Below, piece by piece: positions 18,163 through 26,663 of a stretch of DNA of 64,000 nucleotides. The number at the start of each line of letters is the position of its first letter. The stretch's first letter is position 1. The DNA is from Porphyromonas canoris. GTDB taxonomy: Bacteria; Bacteroidota; Bacteroidia; Bacteroidales; Porphyromonadaceae. The notes under the pieces are model-generated. The model did not search any database. It had not been told where the DNA came from and worked only from the letters and a program-made list of their open reading frames with translations. Location: NCBI RefSeq assembly GCF_000769115.1, contig NZ_JQZV01000008.1:5414-69413 (forward strand), given 5' to 3'. Made by a program: the position numbers and the translations under genes.

Positions 18163-20382
18163 CTATATGTCGGATTTAGGATATAGAATAAGAGTGGTAG
18201 GTAGCTGTTGTATGAGAGCGGGAGAGGCTTCAAAGTGTTTCTCCCAAGTGGTTTGCGACAGAACTACAAGGTCATACTTTTTCAGCTCATCCTCTTTTGC
18301 TTCCAATGATGAAAACTCTACCGCAGAGCGGACAAAGCTTGCATCTGCAAGGGCGGATATGAGCTTTTGGTATCTTTCACGGGTCTGCTCCGATGCTTCA
18401 GGGCTTTCCTTGATAATGAGAACTCTGTCGGAGACGGATTTGAAGCCCTTGTCCATCAACACACCGACATTACCCTTGTGCTCCTTGATAAAGATAGAGG
18501 TCTTCTCTCGCAGGAGTTGGGTATTGAACAGAGCGGTAAGGATGGGAGAGCCCAGCTTGAATTTTGCTTTGTATTTATCCTCCAGGTATCTTACCTGTTT
18601 ATCGTCCGGGTGGGCAGAGAGATTGTGTCCGACACCGACGAGAAGCAGTTGTGCTTCGCTCTCTTCGGATCGTTTCAGTATGGTCTTAACGGGATTGTCC
18701 GTGACTTCATACAGCTCTTCCACCTTAATATCGTTTTCTTTTTTGTAGCTGTTCAGCTCTTTGAAGCTCGCTTCCTTGAATGCGCTTGCCTGAATGGGGT
18801 TTATATCACTTCCGACAGTCATGTGCAGAGCCATGATGTCGGCGCTATGCACCCTCTTTTTGAGAAGGCTGTGCAGAGTGTAGATCATAGCCATACCGGT
18901 CTCTGTCCGTCCGAAAGAGAAGAAGACATGCAGTACTCCGGCAATCCGTCTCTGCTTTACTTTTTCTATTCGTTTGTAGATGGCGTCTATGAGAGATACT
19001 GTAGGGGTGGTCATGAAAGTGGTTACCAAAGTCATGAGAACAAGCATGGCAAAAACAACAGGAGGGATGATACCCAACTCTAATCCCATAGTGAGCACTA
19101 CAAGTTCCATAAGACCTCTGGTGTTCATCAGTATTCCGAGATAGAGGCTATCCTTGACATTCTCTCCCACAACCCTGGCTGCGATGTAAGAACCACCAAG
19201 TTTACCTACTACCGCCACAAGAATGAGAAGCAGCGTTACAAACCATAGCTCCCAGCTGTTGAGAAGACCGATCTCCGTCCTTAATCCGGATACAACAAAG
19301 AACAGAGGCAAGAAGATAGAGTGCGCTACGTCTTCCACCTTTTCGGTAATAATGCGACGGAACTTGTGATCTTCGGGCATAATCACTCCGGCTATAAATG
19401 CTCCGAAAAGAGCATGAAGCCCAAGAAGCTCGGTAACATAAGCGGAGACCAGCATGGTGAGAAAGAGTAGAGAGACCACGCCTTTGCCTACAATCTCCGT
19501 ATTGGTATAGGCATTCCCGATAACCTTAAAGAGTGGTTTGATGAGCAGGAACATGGCTAAAAGATAGAGTGCAGCAAATAATAAGGTGAAGACAATGCTG
19601 GCAGCCGATCCTGCTTGGGAGATGGCTAAGATCATTGCAAGGAGACACCATGCGGTAATATCACCATTGGCGGCACTTGCAAGTGTGATGATGCCGAGGT
19701 TACTCTTCATTTTCCCTCGCTCTTGAAGGATACGTGCAAGGACGGGAAAAGCGGTAATGCTCATCGAAATACCGATGAAAAGCACAAACGGAAGCAGAGG
19801 AGTCTCTTCCGAAGCGTATCGTCCGTACAGCCCTACCGCCGCCACCGCTCCAAGTATAAAAGGTATGATGATGCCGGCATGGGATATGACGACGGTCTGT
19901 CTGAATCTCTTTTTTATTTCGGACAGATCAAGCTCCATCCCTATAACGAACATGAAGAGGATGAGACCGAACTGACTCAACAGCGCAATGCTGTCTATGC
20001 TTTCTACCGGAAAGAGTTTGGTGAACAAGCCGGGGGCTATAAGCCCTAAGATAGAAGGACCCAATGCAATACCTGCAATGATCTCTCCGATGACGGCAGG
20101 CTGTCCTACTTTTGTAAAGAGCCATGCAAATCCTCTTGCCACAACCAGAATGACAATGATCTGAAGCAGCATGAGTCCGAAGTCGGACGCGGCATGATGC
20201 TTGACAAAACCTGTAAAAACAGAAAACGCACTCTCGTTGTCTTGGCTCTCGACGGCTTGAGACAGTCCGGCATCCGTATATCTGCTTATCCAACCAAAGA
20301 GTAAAGCAGTGGCAAGAATAAGTGCAATATAGAATATACCCTCTTTACGGTACGCTTTAAGTTTGTTCGATTGTTTTGTCAT
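18163..20382 (-). CDS. CPA2-type cation/proton antiporter with a C-terminal cytosolic region
   Basis: A 739-residue inner-membrane protein. After a first helix and a periplasmic stretch, about residues 65-460 form the Na+/H+ exchanger domain (PF00999), with GQPAVIGEIIAGIALGPSILG, FMFVIGMELDLSEIKKRFRQ and GIITLASAANGDITAW, the last near the usual ion-binding Asp pair. The C-terminal 250 residues are soluble and look like two universal-stress-type domains. The coupling ion (Na+ or K+) cannot be told. It lies 20 bases after the acyltransferase gene in the long operon. Confidence 0.88.
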   Translation of the reverse strand: MTKQSNKLKAYRKEGIFYIALILATALLFGWISRYTDAGLSQAVESQDNESAFSVFTGFVKHHAASDFGLMLLQIIVILVVARGFAWLFTKVGQPAVIGEIIAGIALGPSILGLIAPGLFTKLFPVESIDSIALLSQFGLILFMFVIGMELDLSEIKKRFRQTVVISHAGIIIPFILGAVAAVGLYGRYASEETPLLPFVLFIGISMSITAFPVLARILQERGKMKSNLGIITLASAANGDITAWCLLAMILAISQAGSAASIVFTLLFAALYLLAMFLLIKPLFKVIGNAYTNTEIVGKGVVSLLFLTMLVSAYVTELLGLHALFGAFIAGVIMPEDHKFRRIITEKVEDVAHSIFLPLFFVVSGLRTEIGLLNSWELWFVTLLLILVAVVGKLGGSYIAARVVGENVKDSLYLGILMNTRGLMELVVLTMGLELGIIPPVVFAMLVLMTLVTTFMTTPTVSLIDAIYKRIEKVKQRRIAGVLHVFFSFGRTETGMAMIYTLHSLLKKRVHSADIMALHMTVGSDINPIQASAFKEASFKELNSYKKENDIKVEELYEVTDNPVKTILKRSEESEAQLLLVGVGHNLSAHPDDKQVRYLEDKYKAKFKLGSPILTALFNTQLLREKTSIFIKEHKGNVGVLMDKGFKSVSDRVLIIKESPEASEQTRERYQKLISALADASFVRSAVEFSSLEAKEDELKKYDLVVLSQTTWEKHFEASPALIQQLPTTLILYPKSDI

Positions 20383-20402
20383 GCTGTTTTTGGTGAAGTA
20401 TT

Positions 20403-21251
20403 TTATGTGGAAGAGTGTACGGTTTTATCGTGAAAAAATTTTGCCAACTCCGTATCGCTTTCAATGTGTTGCCACTCGGACGGTTCTATGACCGGACGGA
20501 TGTGTATGGATATTGTCTTTCCTTTTTTGTTGAAAATCTCGCAAGGAATCCTGACAACCTGCATCTTCAGGTTGATCATCCCGAAGATGTTATACAACAG
20601 AGAGTTTCGTCCTTCAAAATAGACCGGAAGAACGGGAACGTTGGCGGCACGTATCAGACGGATGGCACTCGGTTTCCAAAGTTGTTCGACGATTTGAAAT
20701 CTTTTCCAAGACCATCTGGAGATTCCTCCGGCAGGGAACAGCCCGATCGGATGCCCCTCTGAAATCCTCGTCTTAACCTGCATCACGCCACTGATATTCT
20801 TCGATGGGTCATACTTGTCTTCCCTATGTCTCATAAGAGGATGCGTGGGAATGAAGCTGTCGTTCATCGCTCCAATCTTGCTCAGGAAGCTATTTACAAG
20901 CATCTTGTAATCTGCTCTTCTCTGCCCCAGAATATCAAGAAGCATTATGCCATCCAGCCCTCCGAAAGGATGATTAGAGACTGAAAAGAAAGCCCCATCA
21001 GGGATATTGTCCAGATGTTCTGCGCCATGCAGCTTGTAACTGACATTGATATCTTCATCTTTGAGAATGGCATGAGCAAACGCCGGACCTCTAAAATGGC
21101 AGTTGCGGGCGTGAACATTGTTGATATTGTTAATCTTGAGTATAGACATCAATCGAGGAGTGAGCCACTTGGCAGAGTGATTGGATATCACCTCTTTCAG
21201 CATCTCTTCTATGTCCTCCTGGTGTAAAACTATGGGATCAATCTCTTTCAT
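20403..21251 (-). CDS. Putative glycerol-phosphate or related acyltransferase
   Basis: A 282-residue member of the PlsC-like acyltransferase superfamily. It carries NHPFGGLDG (93-101), the Bacteroidetes variant of the NHx4D catalytic motif with one extra residue before Asp, and FPAGGISRW (about 171-179), the acceptor-binding motif. No transmembrane helix is evident, so it is probably peripheral on the inner membrane. Similar proteins include ornithine-lipid OlsA-like acyltransferases. It overlaps the CDP-alcohol phosphotransferase gene by 14 bases, suggesting they act on the same lipid. Confidence 0.8.
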   Translation of the reverse strand: MKEIDPIVLHQEDIEEMLKEVISNHSAKWLTPRLMSILKINNINNVHARNCHFRGPAFAHAILKDEDINVSYKLHGAEHLDNIPDGAFFSVSNHPFGGLDGIMLLDILGQRRADYKMLVNSFLSKIGAMNDSFIPTHPLMRHREDKYDPSKNISGVMQVKTRISEGHPIGLFPAGGISRWSWKRFQIVEQLWKPSAIRLIRAANVPVLPVYFEGRNSLLYNIFGMINLKMQVVRIPCEIFNKKGKTISIHIRPVIEPSEWQHIESDTELAKFFHDKTVHSST

Positions 21252-22197
21252 TCTCGTACTTATTTTCTATATACTCGGTATAGAACTCGCATAAAGTTTC
21301 GTGCTGGAGGCGACTGGTGAAGAGTACAATATTCAAAACCACGATCTCATAAGCGAGATAGATCCAGAGCTGTTGGAGTAAGATGGCGATGAAAAGCACT
21401 ATGGAACGTCCGTTGAACGTGAGCAGATCTATCAGCTTCATGACTATCATACTCCCTTTACGGAATCGCAGACTCTCTTCTTCGGGCAGTCTGAAGCCTT
21501 TGAACTTTCTCCGTACTGTTTCGACCATCTTTTGCAGCTTGGGTGTTGCTGCCATTTGAGCAGTGGTATAGTACTTGTAGAACCAGAAGAACAGCTTGTT
21601 CAGTCCCGGTTCCATATCATTGTACTTTTTGTTGATGCTCTCAATATCGTCAAACTCCGCTCCTTTTTCCGGACTGATAAAGAGAAGATGCAGTGTCTTA
21701 TAGTAATCCGTCAATGCCGCTTGCGATAGATGCGACACCAAAGAAAGGGCTGCAAAGATGTAGAATATAGATGTATTATGCTCGGCTACAAGCCTCATGG
21801 AGATCCCCACATAGATAGAGAAGAACCACAAATCGCCTGCAATCCCGTCCAGAATACGGCCGATATTGCTTTTCTTACCCGTAAGGCGAGAGAGCTGACC
21901 GTCCACGCAGTCGAGAATATTGGCTATGACAAGGAATGCAATACCGAACAGCCCCCAAATATAATTCTCTGAGGAGAAGTATATCATAGGACCGCAAAGC
22001 ACCCCTATAAGGATACTGATAATGGTTACAGTATTTGGAGAAACACCCGTAGGTACAAGAGCCACGGCTATTTTATATCCTACCTTGCGATAGAATACTC
22101 TATCAATTTTGTTCTCAGTCTCTATGGACTTTAGAGATGCAAGGTAATCCTCTTTGGATGTACCTGAAGGAATATCCTCTTTTTCGATATCTAACAT
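21238..22197 (-). CDS. CDP-alcohol phosphatidyltransferase family protein
   Basis: A 319-residue membrane protein of the CDP-alcohol phosphotransferase family, which joins a CDP-activated alcohol to a second alcohol. The signature is at 96-122: Asp96, Asp99-Gly100, Ser103-Arg104, Gly113, Asp117 and Asp122. Two features differ from the textbook motif: Ser replaces Ala before Arg, and the third and fourth Asp are separated by four residues rather than three. A long N-terminal cytoplasmic part and a 90-residue soluble insert (about 170-260) are also present. It is in a lipid-related cluster. Confidence 0.85.
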   Translation of the reverse strand: MLDIEKEDIPSGTSKEDYLASLKSIETENKIDRVFYRKVGYKIAVALVPTGVSPNTVTIISILIGVLCGPMIYFSSENYIWGLFGIAFLVIANILDCVDGQLSRLTGKKSNIGRILDGIAGDLWFFSIYVGISMRLVAEHNTSIFYIFAALSLVSHLSQAALTDYYKTLHLLFISPEKGAEFDDIESINKKYNDMEPGLNKLFFWFYKYYTTAQMAATPKLQKMVETVRRKFKGFRLPEEESLRFRKGSMIVMKLIDLLTFNGRSIVLFIAILLQQLWIYLAYEIVVLNIVLFTSRLQHETLCEFYTEYIENKYENERD

Positions 22198-22212
22198 AAA
22201 GGGTCATTTTGA

Positions 22213-22944
22213 TTATCGGTAGCTGTATCCGCCATCTACCACTATGAGTTCTCCGTTGAGATAGTCCGTTTCCACCATCATTTTGTAGATTTTGGCTATC
22301 TCATCGGGTGTCGCAAACCTTTGCAGTGCAATCTTGCTCTCTATACTTCTTCTCACCTCAAGAGGTTTGTTCTTTTGCCACTCCGTGTCTATGAATCCGG
22401 GGATCACGCCATTGATCCTGATACCTAAGGGAGAAAGCTCCTTTACCATGTTTTTGACCAATGCATGAAGGCTGCTCTTGGATACTCCATAGGGGATAGA
22501 GACGGAGTGAGGGTGCAGTCCCATGAGAGATCCGGTGGCTACGAAGCAAGAACCTTTCGGCATGAGCTTGCCGAAATGACGGATCAGCATGATGTTGTAG
22601 AGCAGATTGCCCTGCAAGACTTTCATCCAATCCTCCTCCTCTATATCCCAAAAAGAGGTTCTGTTGGTTACTCCGGCGTTGAGGACGACGGCGTCCGGAA
22701 TGACGTTCATTTCCTTTAGCTTATCCGCCAATACCTTTGCAGATCCCGGAGCTTCTATATCGCTCGGGAGCACCAGAAGCTGTTTCAGATGAGGATGTTC
22801 GGCTTCAAGCTCTGCCTTTACCGCTTCCGCTCTCTCTTTATCCGTTCCGTAGGTCAGGATCATTCGGTCTGCAGAAGGAAGCAGGGCACGAGCCACAGCC
22901 AAGCCGATACCCTTTGTCCCTCCTGTAATCAGTATGGTCTTCAT
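22213..22944 (-). CDS. Short-chain dehydrogenase/reductase
   Basis: A 243-residue classical SDR. It has TGGTKGIG (7-14) for the nucleotide, NAG (89-91), and the catalytic Ser139, Tyr152 and Lys156. The C-terminal INGVIPGFIDTEW and GELIVVDGGYSYR blocks are typical of FabG-like enzymes. In this operon, between a cytidylyltransferase-like gene and a CDP-alcohol phosphotransferase gene, it may make or modify a polyol head group, by analogy with TarJ-TarI pairs. That is inference; the substrate is unknown. Confidence 0.85.
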   Translation of the reverse strand: MKTILITGGTKGIGLAVARALLPSADRMILTYGTDKERAEAVKAELEAEHPHLKQLLVLPSDIEAPGSAKVLADKLKEMNVIPDAVVLNAGVTNRTSFWDIEEEDWMKVLQGNLLYNIMLIRHFGKLMPKGSCFVATGSLMGLHPHSVSIPYGVSKSSLHALVKNMVKELSPLGIRINGVIPGFIDTEWQKNKPLEVRRSIESKIALQRFATPDEIAKIYKMMVETDYLNGELIVVDGGYSYR

Positions 22945-22956
22945 ACTCCGGTGCTT

Positions 22957-23415
22957 TTATCCTTTGTTGATCTTCTCCGGTTTGTGTTGTCTGGCAGTGT
23001 TCAAGCTCGCCTCATAAGATTGTTGGATAGACTGCTTGATACTTGTCGAAGAGACACCGGTACCGTATGGGAAGTAGAACACCTGTACTCCGAGATCTCG
23101 CAGATAGTCATACTTGCCTGTCCAATCGTCTCCCACCACAAAAGCATCTATATTCAGCTTCTTTACCAGCTCCGTATGGTCCAAAGAGTGTTGCGGGATA
23201 ACAATGTCCGGTGTCTTTAGAGCTTCGATGATCTGCATCCGTTCGTTGAAAGGGATTACAGGAGGTGCCTTATAACTCTTCACCAACTCATCTGTGCTGA
23301 CACCCACTATAAGGATATCGGCAAGAGCTCTCGCGTAGTTTATCATACGCAGATGATTGTAGTGGAACATATCGAATGTTCCGGAGGTGTACACGATGTT
23401 CTTGTTCTTAAACAT
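22957..23415 (-). CDS. Cytidylyltransferase-like nucleotidyltransferase
   Basis: A 152-residue protein of the glycerol-3-phosphate cytidylyltransferase (TagD) type. GTFDMFHYNHLRMIN (12-26) is the nucleotide-binding motif, with HYNH where TagD has HYGH. VVGDDWTGKYDYL and the GVSSTSIKQSI block, equivalent to RTEGISTT, are also seen. It is likely to activate a phosphorylated polyol with CTP, giving a CDP-alcohol for the phosphotransferase two genes downstream. It starts 52 bases after pdxA. An adenylyltransferase specificity is possible. Confidence 0.82.
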   Translation of the reverse strand: MFKNKNIVYTSGTFDMFHYNHLRMINYARALADILIVGVSTDELVKSYKAPPVIPFNERMQIIEALKTPDIVIPQHSLDHTELVKKLNIDAFVVGDDWTGKYDYLRDLGVQVFYFPYGTGVSSTSIKQSIQQSYEASLNTARQHKPEKINKG

Positions 23416-23467
23416 AGTTCTTATACTTTAGAGGTTAACTGATGTCTCTTGCTTCATTGGGGATGTT

Positions 23468-24589
23468 TTACTCCTCATCCTCCATTTTTGTCTGCAAGTC
23501 TTCCAGACCAATATCTTTTCCTTTATCGTAGAATGTTTTTCTGAGCGGATTTCGCACAGCTTCGTCAAACCTTTCTCTGTTGTGATAGACGTCTATGGCA
23601 AGATAGAGAGCGTTTCGGAAAGAGGTCTCATCCGCTGTTCCGCTGCCGGCTATATCGTAAGCAGTGCCATGGTCGGGCGAGGTACGCACGATGTTGAGAC
23701 CTGATGTGAAATTGACTCCAACCTGCATATGTTTGATCTTAAACGGTATCAAAGCCTGATCGTGATACATACAGAGCGTTGCATCAAACTTTTCATCCAT
23801 ACTGTTTCCCCAGTATCCGTCCGGAGAGAAAGGCCCGAAAGCGTGTATCTGATGCTCGTTGAACAGCGTCTCGATAGCCGGTCCGATGATCTCTATCTCC
23901 TCTCTACCGAGAAGTCCGTTCTCGCCTGCATGAGGATTGAGAGCCAGTATGGCGATCTGCGGTTTCACTATTCCGAAGTCTCTTCTCAGTGCCATGTCCA
24001 GCAGGATACACTTTTCGACGATCAGATTTACCGATAGTGCTTCCGGCACATAGCGTAGAGGAATGTGATTGGTTACCGGGGCAACGATATTCTCTCCGGC
24101 TACCATGAGCATCAGAGATTTGTTTTCGATCGTGGCAAAATGGGAGGTAAGAAACTCCGTATGCCCTTTGAAAGGAAACGCTTCATGGTGAGCAGTATAT
24201 TTGTCGATAGGGCCTGTAACGATACACTTGATATGTCCGGCATCGAGGTCTCGCTTGGCTGCGAGGAGGGATGCTACCGCAAAAGAGCCGGCGGCAATAT
24301 CCGCAGAGCCGGGATTGACCCTGAAGTTGTCATCTCCTTCTCCCGATGTCGGCACGATGTTTACGATATTAGGCTCTGCCTCTTCTGCCGATTGGATGAG
24401 ATGGTACTGTATCGTATTGTCCGGGTCTAAGCTCTTCTTGTAGAATGAAAATATTTTGGGATTGGCATACAGAATGGGTGTATGCAGATCCAGAATAGAG
24501 TTGTCTAAAAGTGTTTTTATCACCACTTCGTAGCCCACACCGTTGGGATCTCCGGGGGTGATTCCTATTTTTATTTTGTTGTTGCTCAT
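23468..24589 (-). CDS. pdxA: 4-hydroxythreonine-4-phosphate dehydrogenase
   Basis: A 373-residue NAD-dependent enzyme of the pyridoxal phosphate pathway. It opens with IKIGITPGDPNGVGYEVVIK, contains VTGPIDKYTAHHEAFPFKGHTEFL (metal- and substrate-binding His) and ends its active site with MYHDQALIPFK and SPDHGTAYDIAGSG. These are PdxA hallmarks. It is somewhat longer than the usual 330 residues through small insertions. In Bacteroidetes it commonly sits beside the DUF4837 gene, as here (31 bases). Confidence 0.95.
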   Translation of the reverse strand: MSNNKIKIGITPGDPNGVGYEVVIKTLLDNSILDLHTPILYANPKIFSFYKKSLDPDNTIQYHLIQSAEEAEPNIVNIVPTSGEGDDNFRVNPGSADIAAGSFAVASLLAAKRDLDAGHIKCIVTGPIDKYTAHHEAFPFKGHTEFLTSHFATIENKSLMLMVAGENIVAPVTNHIPLRYVPEALSVNLIVEKCILLDMALRRDFGIVKPQIAILALNPHAGENGLLGREEIEIIGPAIETLFNEHQIHAFGPFSPDGYWGNSMDEKFDATLCMYHDQALIPFKIKHMQVGVNFTSGLNIVRTSPDHGTAYDIAGSGTADETSFRNALYLAIDVYHNRERFDEAVRNPLRKTFYDKGKDIGLEDLQTKMEDEE

Positions 24590-24620
24590 TGTGTTGTCTT
24601 TGAACCATGATATTTACAAA

Positions 24621-25733
24621 CTACTTCTCCGAAGTCTCACCCTCTTGAGCTTTCTCGCCCTCTATCTTATAAGGAGCTATGACGGGTGCTTTGGGAAACA
24701 GTTTGCCGTATTCTATCTTATCGCCTGCGAGCCTTAGCGTGTAGAGTGCCGACTCGTTCAGGAGCATCAATCTCTTTTTTCTTACTTCCGGTGCATACAC
24801 AAACGCTTCTGCCACCAAGACCTCCTTGCCGTTCGGGTGCACCATCGCGTGCATCACGAAAGGTCCTCCCATCATATCTCCGTGCATATTCCAGAGACCG
24901 CGCAGGATTACACGTGCTGTACCGTTCACTTCGCCTTTTACCGCCATGGGATCTGCGCGATGCTCTGTCTGCATATAAGAGTCTTTGTACTCTCCCGGCA
25001 TCCACTGGCGCATGATGGAGTCTCGTTTGTGGATCAGATAAGAGGTCTCGAAAGTATTGACATCCGTATAGGGGAAAGTGTAGACCACCATATCCATCCG
25101 TCCGCGATTGCCTACGCCCTGATCGGTAGCCCAGACAAATCCGTTATTGACCCTTGTCCACTTCATCTCTACCGGTGCATTTATCGTAACCTCACCGATA
25201 TACTTCTCCACCTCTTTGGCAAACTTGCTACTGTATGTCCGCTCCAAATCCGTAATATGTCTGAGGACGTCCGAGCGGTACACCTCTTCCATGATTTTGG
25301 GTGCTTGCAGTCTGATGAGAGCTTTGGCGGTAACGAGGTCCGGACTTTGTGCCGTGTAGACATTCTGCCCTTTAGCCCAAACGTTTCTCGACAACCGCAA
25401 AACGCCTTGGGTGTATCTGTTCGGATCTATATCGTAGATAAGGATGTTGCGATACGCTTTGAAGATTGTGGTGAAGTTGTTCTGTAATGTGAAAGAGAGA
25501 TCAACGGATGCTTCCGGCTGAGGAAGCAGGGGCACCGGCTCATTGAAAACCTCTTTGCTAAACTCCTTGAGGGTGTCTGCTTCGGTTTCATTAACGGGTA
25601 GCACAACGATCATTTCGCGAGACTTTCCGGTGGAATCGAATGGAGACTGTTTCATGTCCGTACAAGAGGATAAGCCTGATACCACAAGAAGTGATACTGC
25701 GAAAGAGAGAAGTGAATCTATGTACCTTTTCAT
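24621..25733 (-). CDS. DUF4837 lipoprotein
   Basis: A 370-residue predicted lipoprotein: signal peptide with lipobox LSSC (Cys24), then a long periplasm-facing domain. It matches the Bacteroidetes-specific DUF4837 family by its overall pattern, including EMIVVLPVNETEADTL at the start of the mature domain and a repeated FRN/YDID region. Function is unknown. It is the first gene of the long minus-strand operon. The C-terminus is a charged low-complexity tail (EGEKAQEGETSEK). Confidence 0.82.
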   Translation of the reverse strand: MKRYIDSLLSFAVSLLVVSGLSSCTDMKQSPFDSTGKSREMIVVLPVNETEADTLKEFSKEVFNEPVPLLPQPEASVDLSFTLQNNFTTIFKAYRNILIYDIDPNRYTQGVLRLSRNVWAKGQNVYTAQSPDLVTAKALIRLQAPKIMEEVYRSDVLRHITDLERTYSSKFAKEVEKYIGEVTINAPVEMKWTRVNNGFVWATDQGVGNRGRMDMVVYTFPYTDVNTFETSYLIHKRDSIMRQWMPGEYKDSYMQTEHRADPMAVKGEVNGTARVILRGLWNMHGDMMGGPFVMHAMVHPNGKEVLVAEAFVYAPEVRKKRLMLLNESALYTLRLAGDKIEYGKLFPKAPVIAPYKIEGEKAQEGETSEK

Positions 25734-25797
25734 GTCCGAATTTTGAGGTTTCTATGGTTGTGCAATATGTTTCTGTCTGCGCCCTTGGGCTTCTTTA

Positions 25798-25805
25798 CAA
25801 AGATA
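25798..25805 (-). promoter_or_regulatory. Candidate -7 box of the long operon
   Basis: TATCTTTG on the minus strand, 65 bases before the DUF4837 start codon. A TTG box at the expected distance is not present, so the promoter may be weak or activator dependent. Confidence 0.5.
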
Positions 25806-25920
25806 CTATTTTTTGTTGAGGAGTGTAAGTGTTTGTTTTGTCCGTTTTCTCTTTGCGGAATGAGAAGAAAAATTTTTTCGGAGCTCTCTTTTTTCTTCTC
25901 CTTTTTTCCTCTCTTGCCGG

Positions 25921-26475
25921 CTCCATTTTTATATATTCCATCCCGAAAAATGCCTTCTTTTTTTGGTCTCTCTATTTTGATCAGAGGGGTCGTTTTCAGA
26001 GCACGAGCGAATTGTTAAATTCGCCCCATTTTATTAACACAATTTCCGATACCTGTTAAGCGAAAACAGTAAACGAGCATATTCTTTCGGCTTAACGTGT
26101 TTAATTTTTCAACGAACACGTTTACCGATTTCATTAAACACGTTTACCGGATTCGATTAACGTGTTTGGAATTTTTGCTTATAGTGTTGATAGATAGTGT
26201 TTTGTACTTTTTGCCCTCTTTTTTGCCGTTTTTTGCCCCAAAAGTGCATTAGAGTTTGTTTACATAATAGGGTGTTAAAATTTGCTTCTATTAACTCGAA
26301 AACAGGGCATGAAACCGATCGGGAGGAAAAAAAATCTCAGGATTGAAAAATTTGTAGAATATTGATTGCCAATGTTCTAAGATCTTTCAGAGAAGATGGT
26401 CATCGGAAAAAGCTCTTGAGACAAGAGGTTTTGAAGGGCTTTTTGAGGGCTTCATTTTTATATAAAAGCTCCCTT
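25921..26475 (+). repeat. Dispersed intergenic repeat R1, copy C (full length)
   Basis: A full forward copy of R1, about 555 bases, between the divergent DUF4837 and satD genes. It begins at CATTTTTATATATTCC, has AACACGTT-type motifs at 26094 (reverse), 26115, 26137 (forward) and 26159 (reverse), then a T-rich TTTTTGCC region, AAAGTGCATTAGA, GGTGTTAAAATT and TTAACTCGAAAACAG segments shared with copies A and D, and ends at TTTTTATATAAAAGCTCCC. Confidence 0.88.
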
Positions 26476-26534
26476 GAGAGCGGTTGAAATATCAGGAAAA
26501 TCCGCTTTTATGAACCGCTTAAACGGATGATTTT

Positions 26535-26608
26535 ACAACCGAAAATGGTTGTTTTTACGATTACAACCAAAAACGGTTGTTTTTAAGAATACAACCGAAA
26601 ATGGTTGT
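26535..26608 (+). promoter_or_regulatory. Three phased operator-like dyads before satD
   Basis: Three copies of ACAACC-N6-GGTTGT start at 26535, 26563 and 26591, an exact 28-base period. Each is followed by a T run. The third overlaps the -33 box of the satD promoter, so a bound protein would block or modulate RNA polymerase. The HTH at the end of the SatD-like protein makes autoregulation plausible. Confidence 0.75.
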
Positions 26609-26635
26609 TTTTCTGACGGCTAAAACCTATCTTTG
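26605..26635 (+). promoter_or_regulatory. Promoter of the satD-DUF3307 operon
   Basis: TTG at 26605-26607, 20-base spacer, TATCTTTG at 26628-26635, 29 bases before the chosen ATG. The -33 box lies inside the third dyad. Confidence 0.75.
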
Positions 26636-26663
26636 TTTTACTATTTACCTAAAAGCAGATTGT

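Noticed and set aside
26535-26608. Short CRISPR-like array
   Set aside because: Only three units with 10-base AT-rich gaps, each unit a dyad on a promoter, and no cas genes; an operator array fits better.
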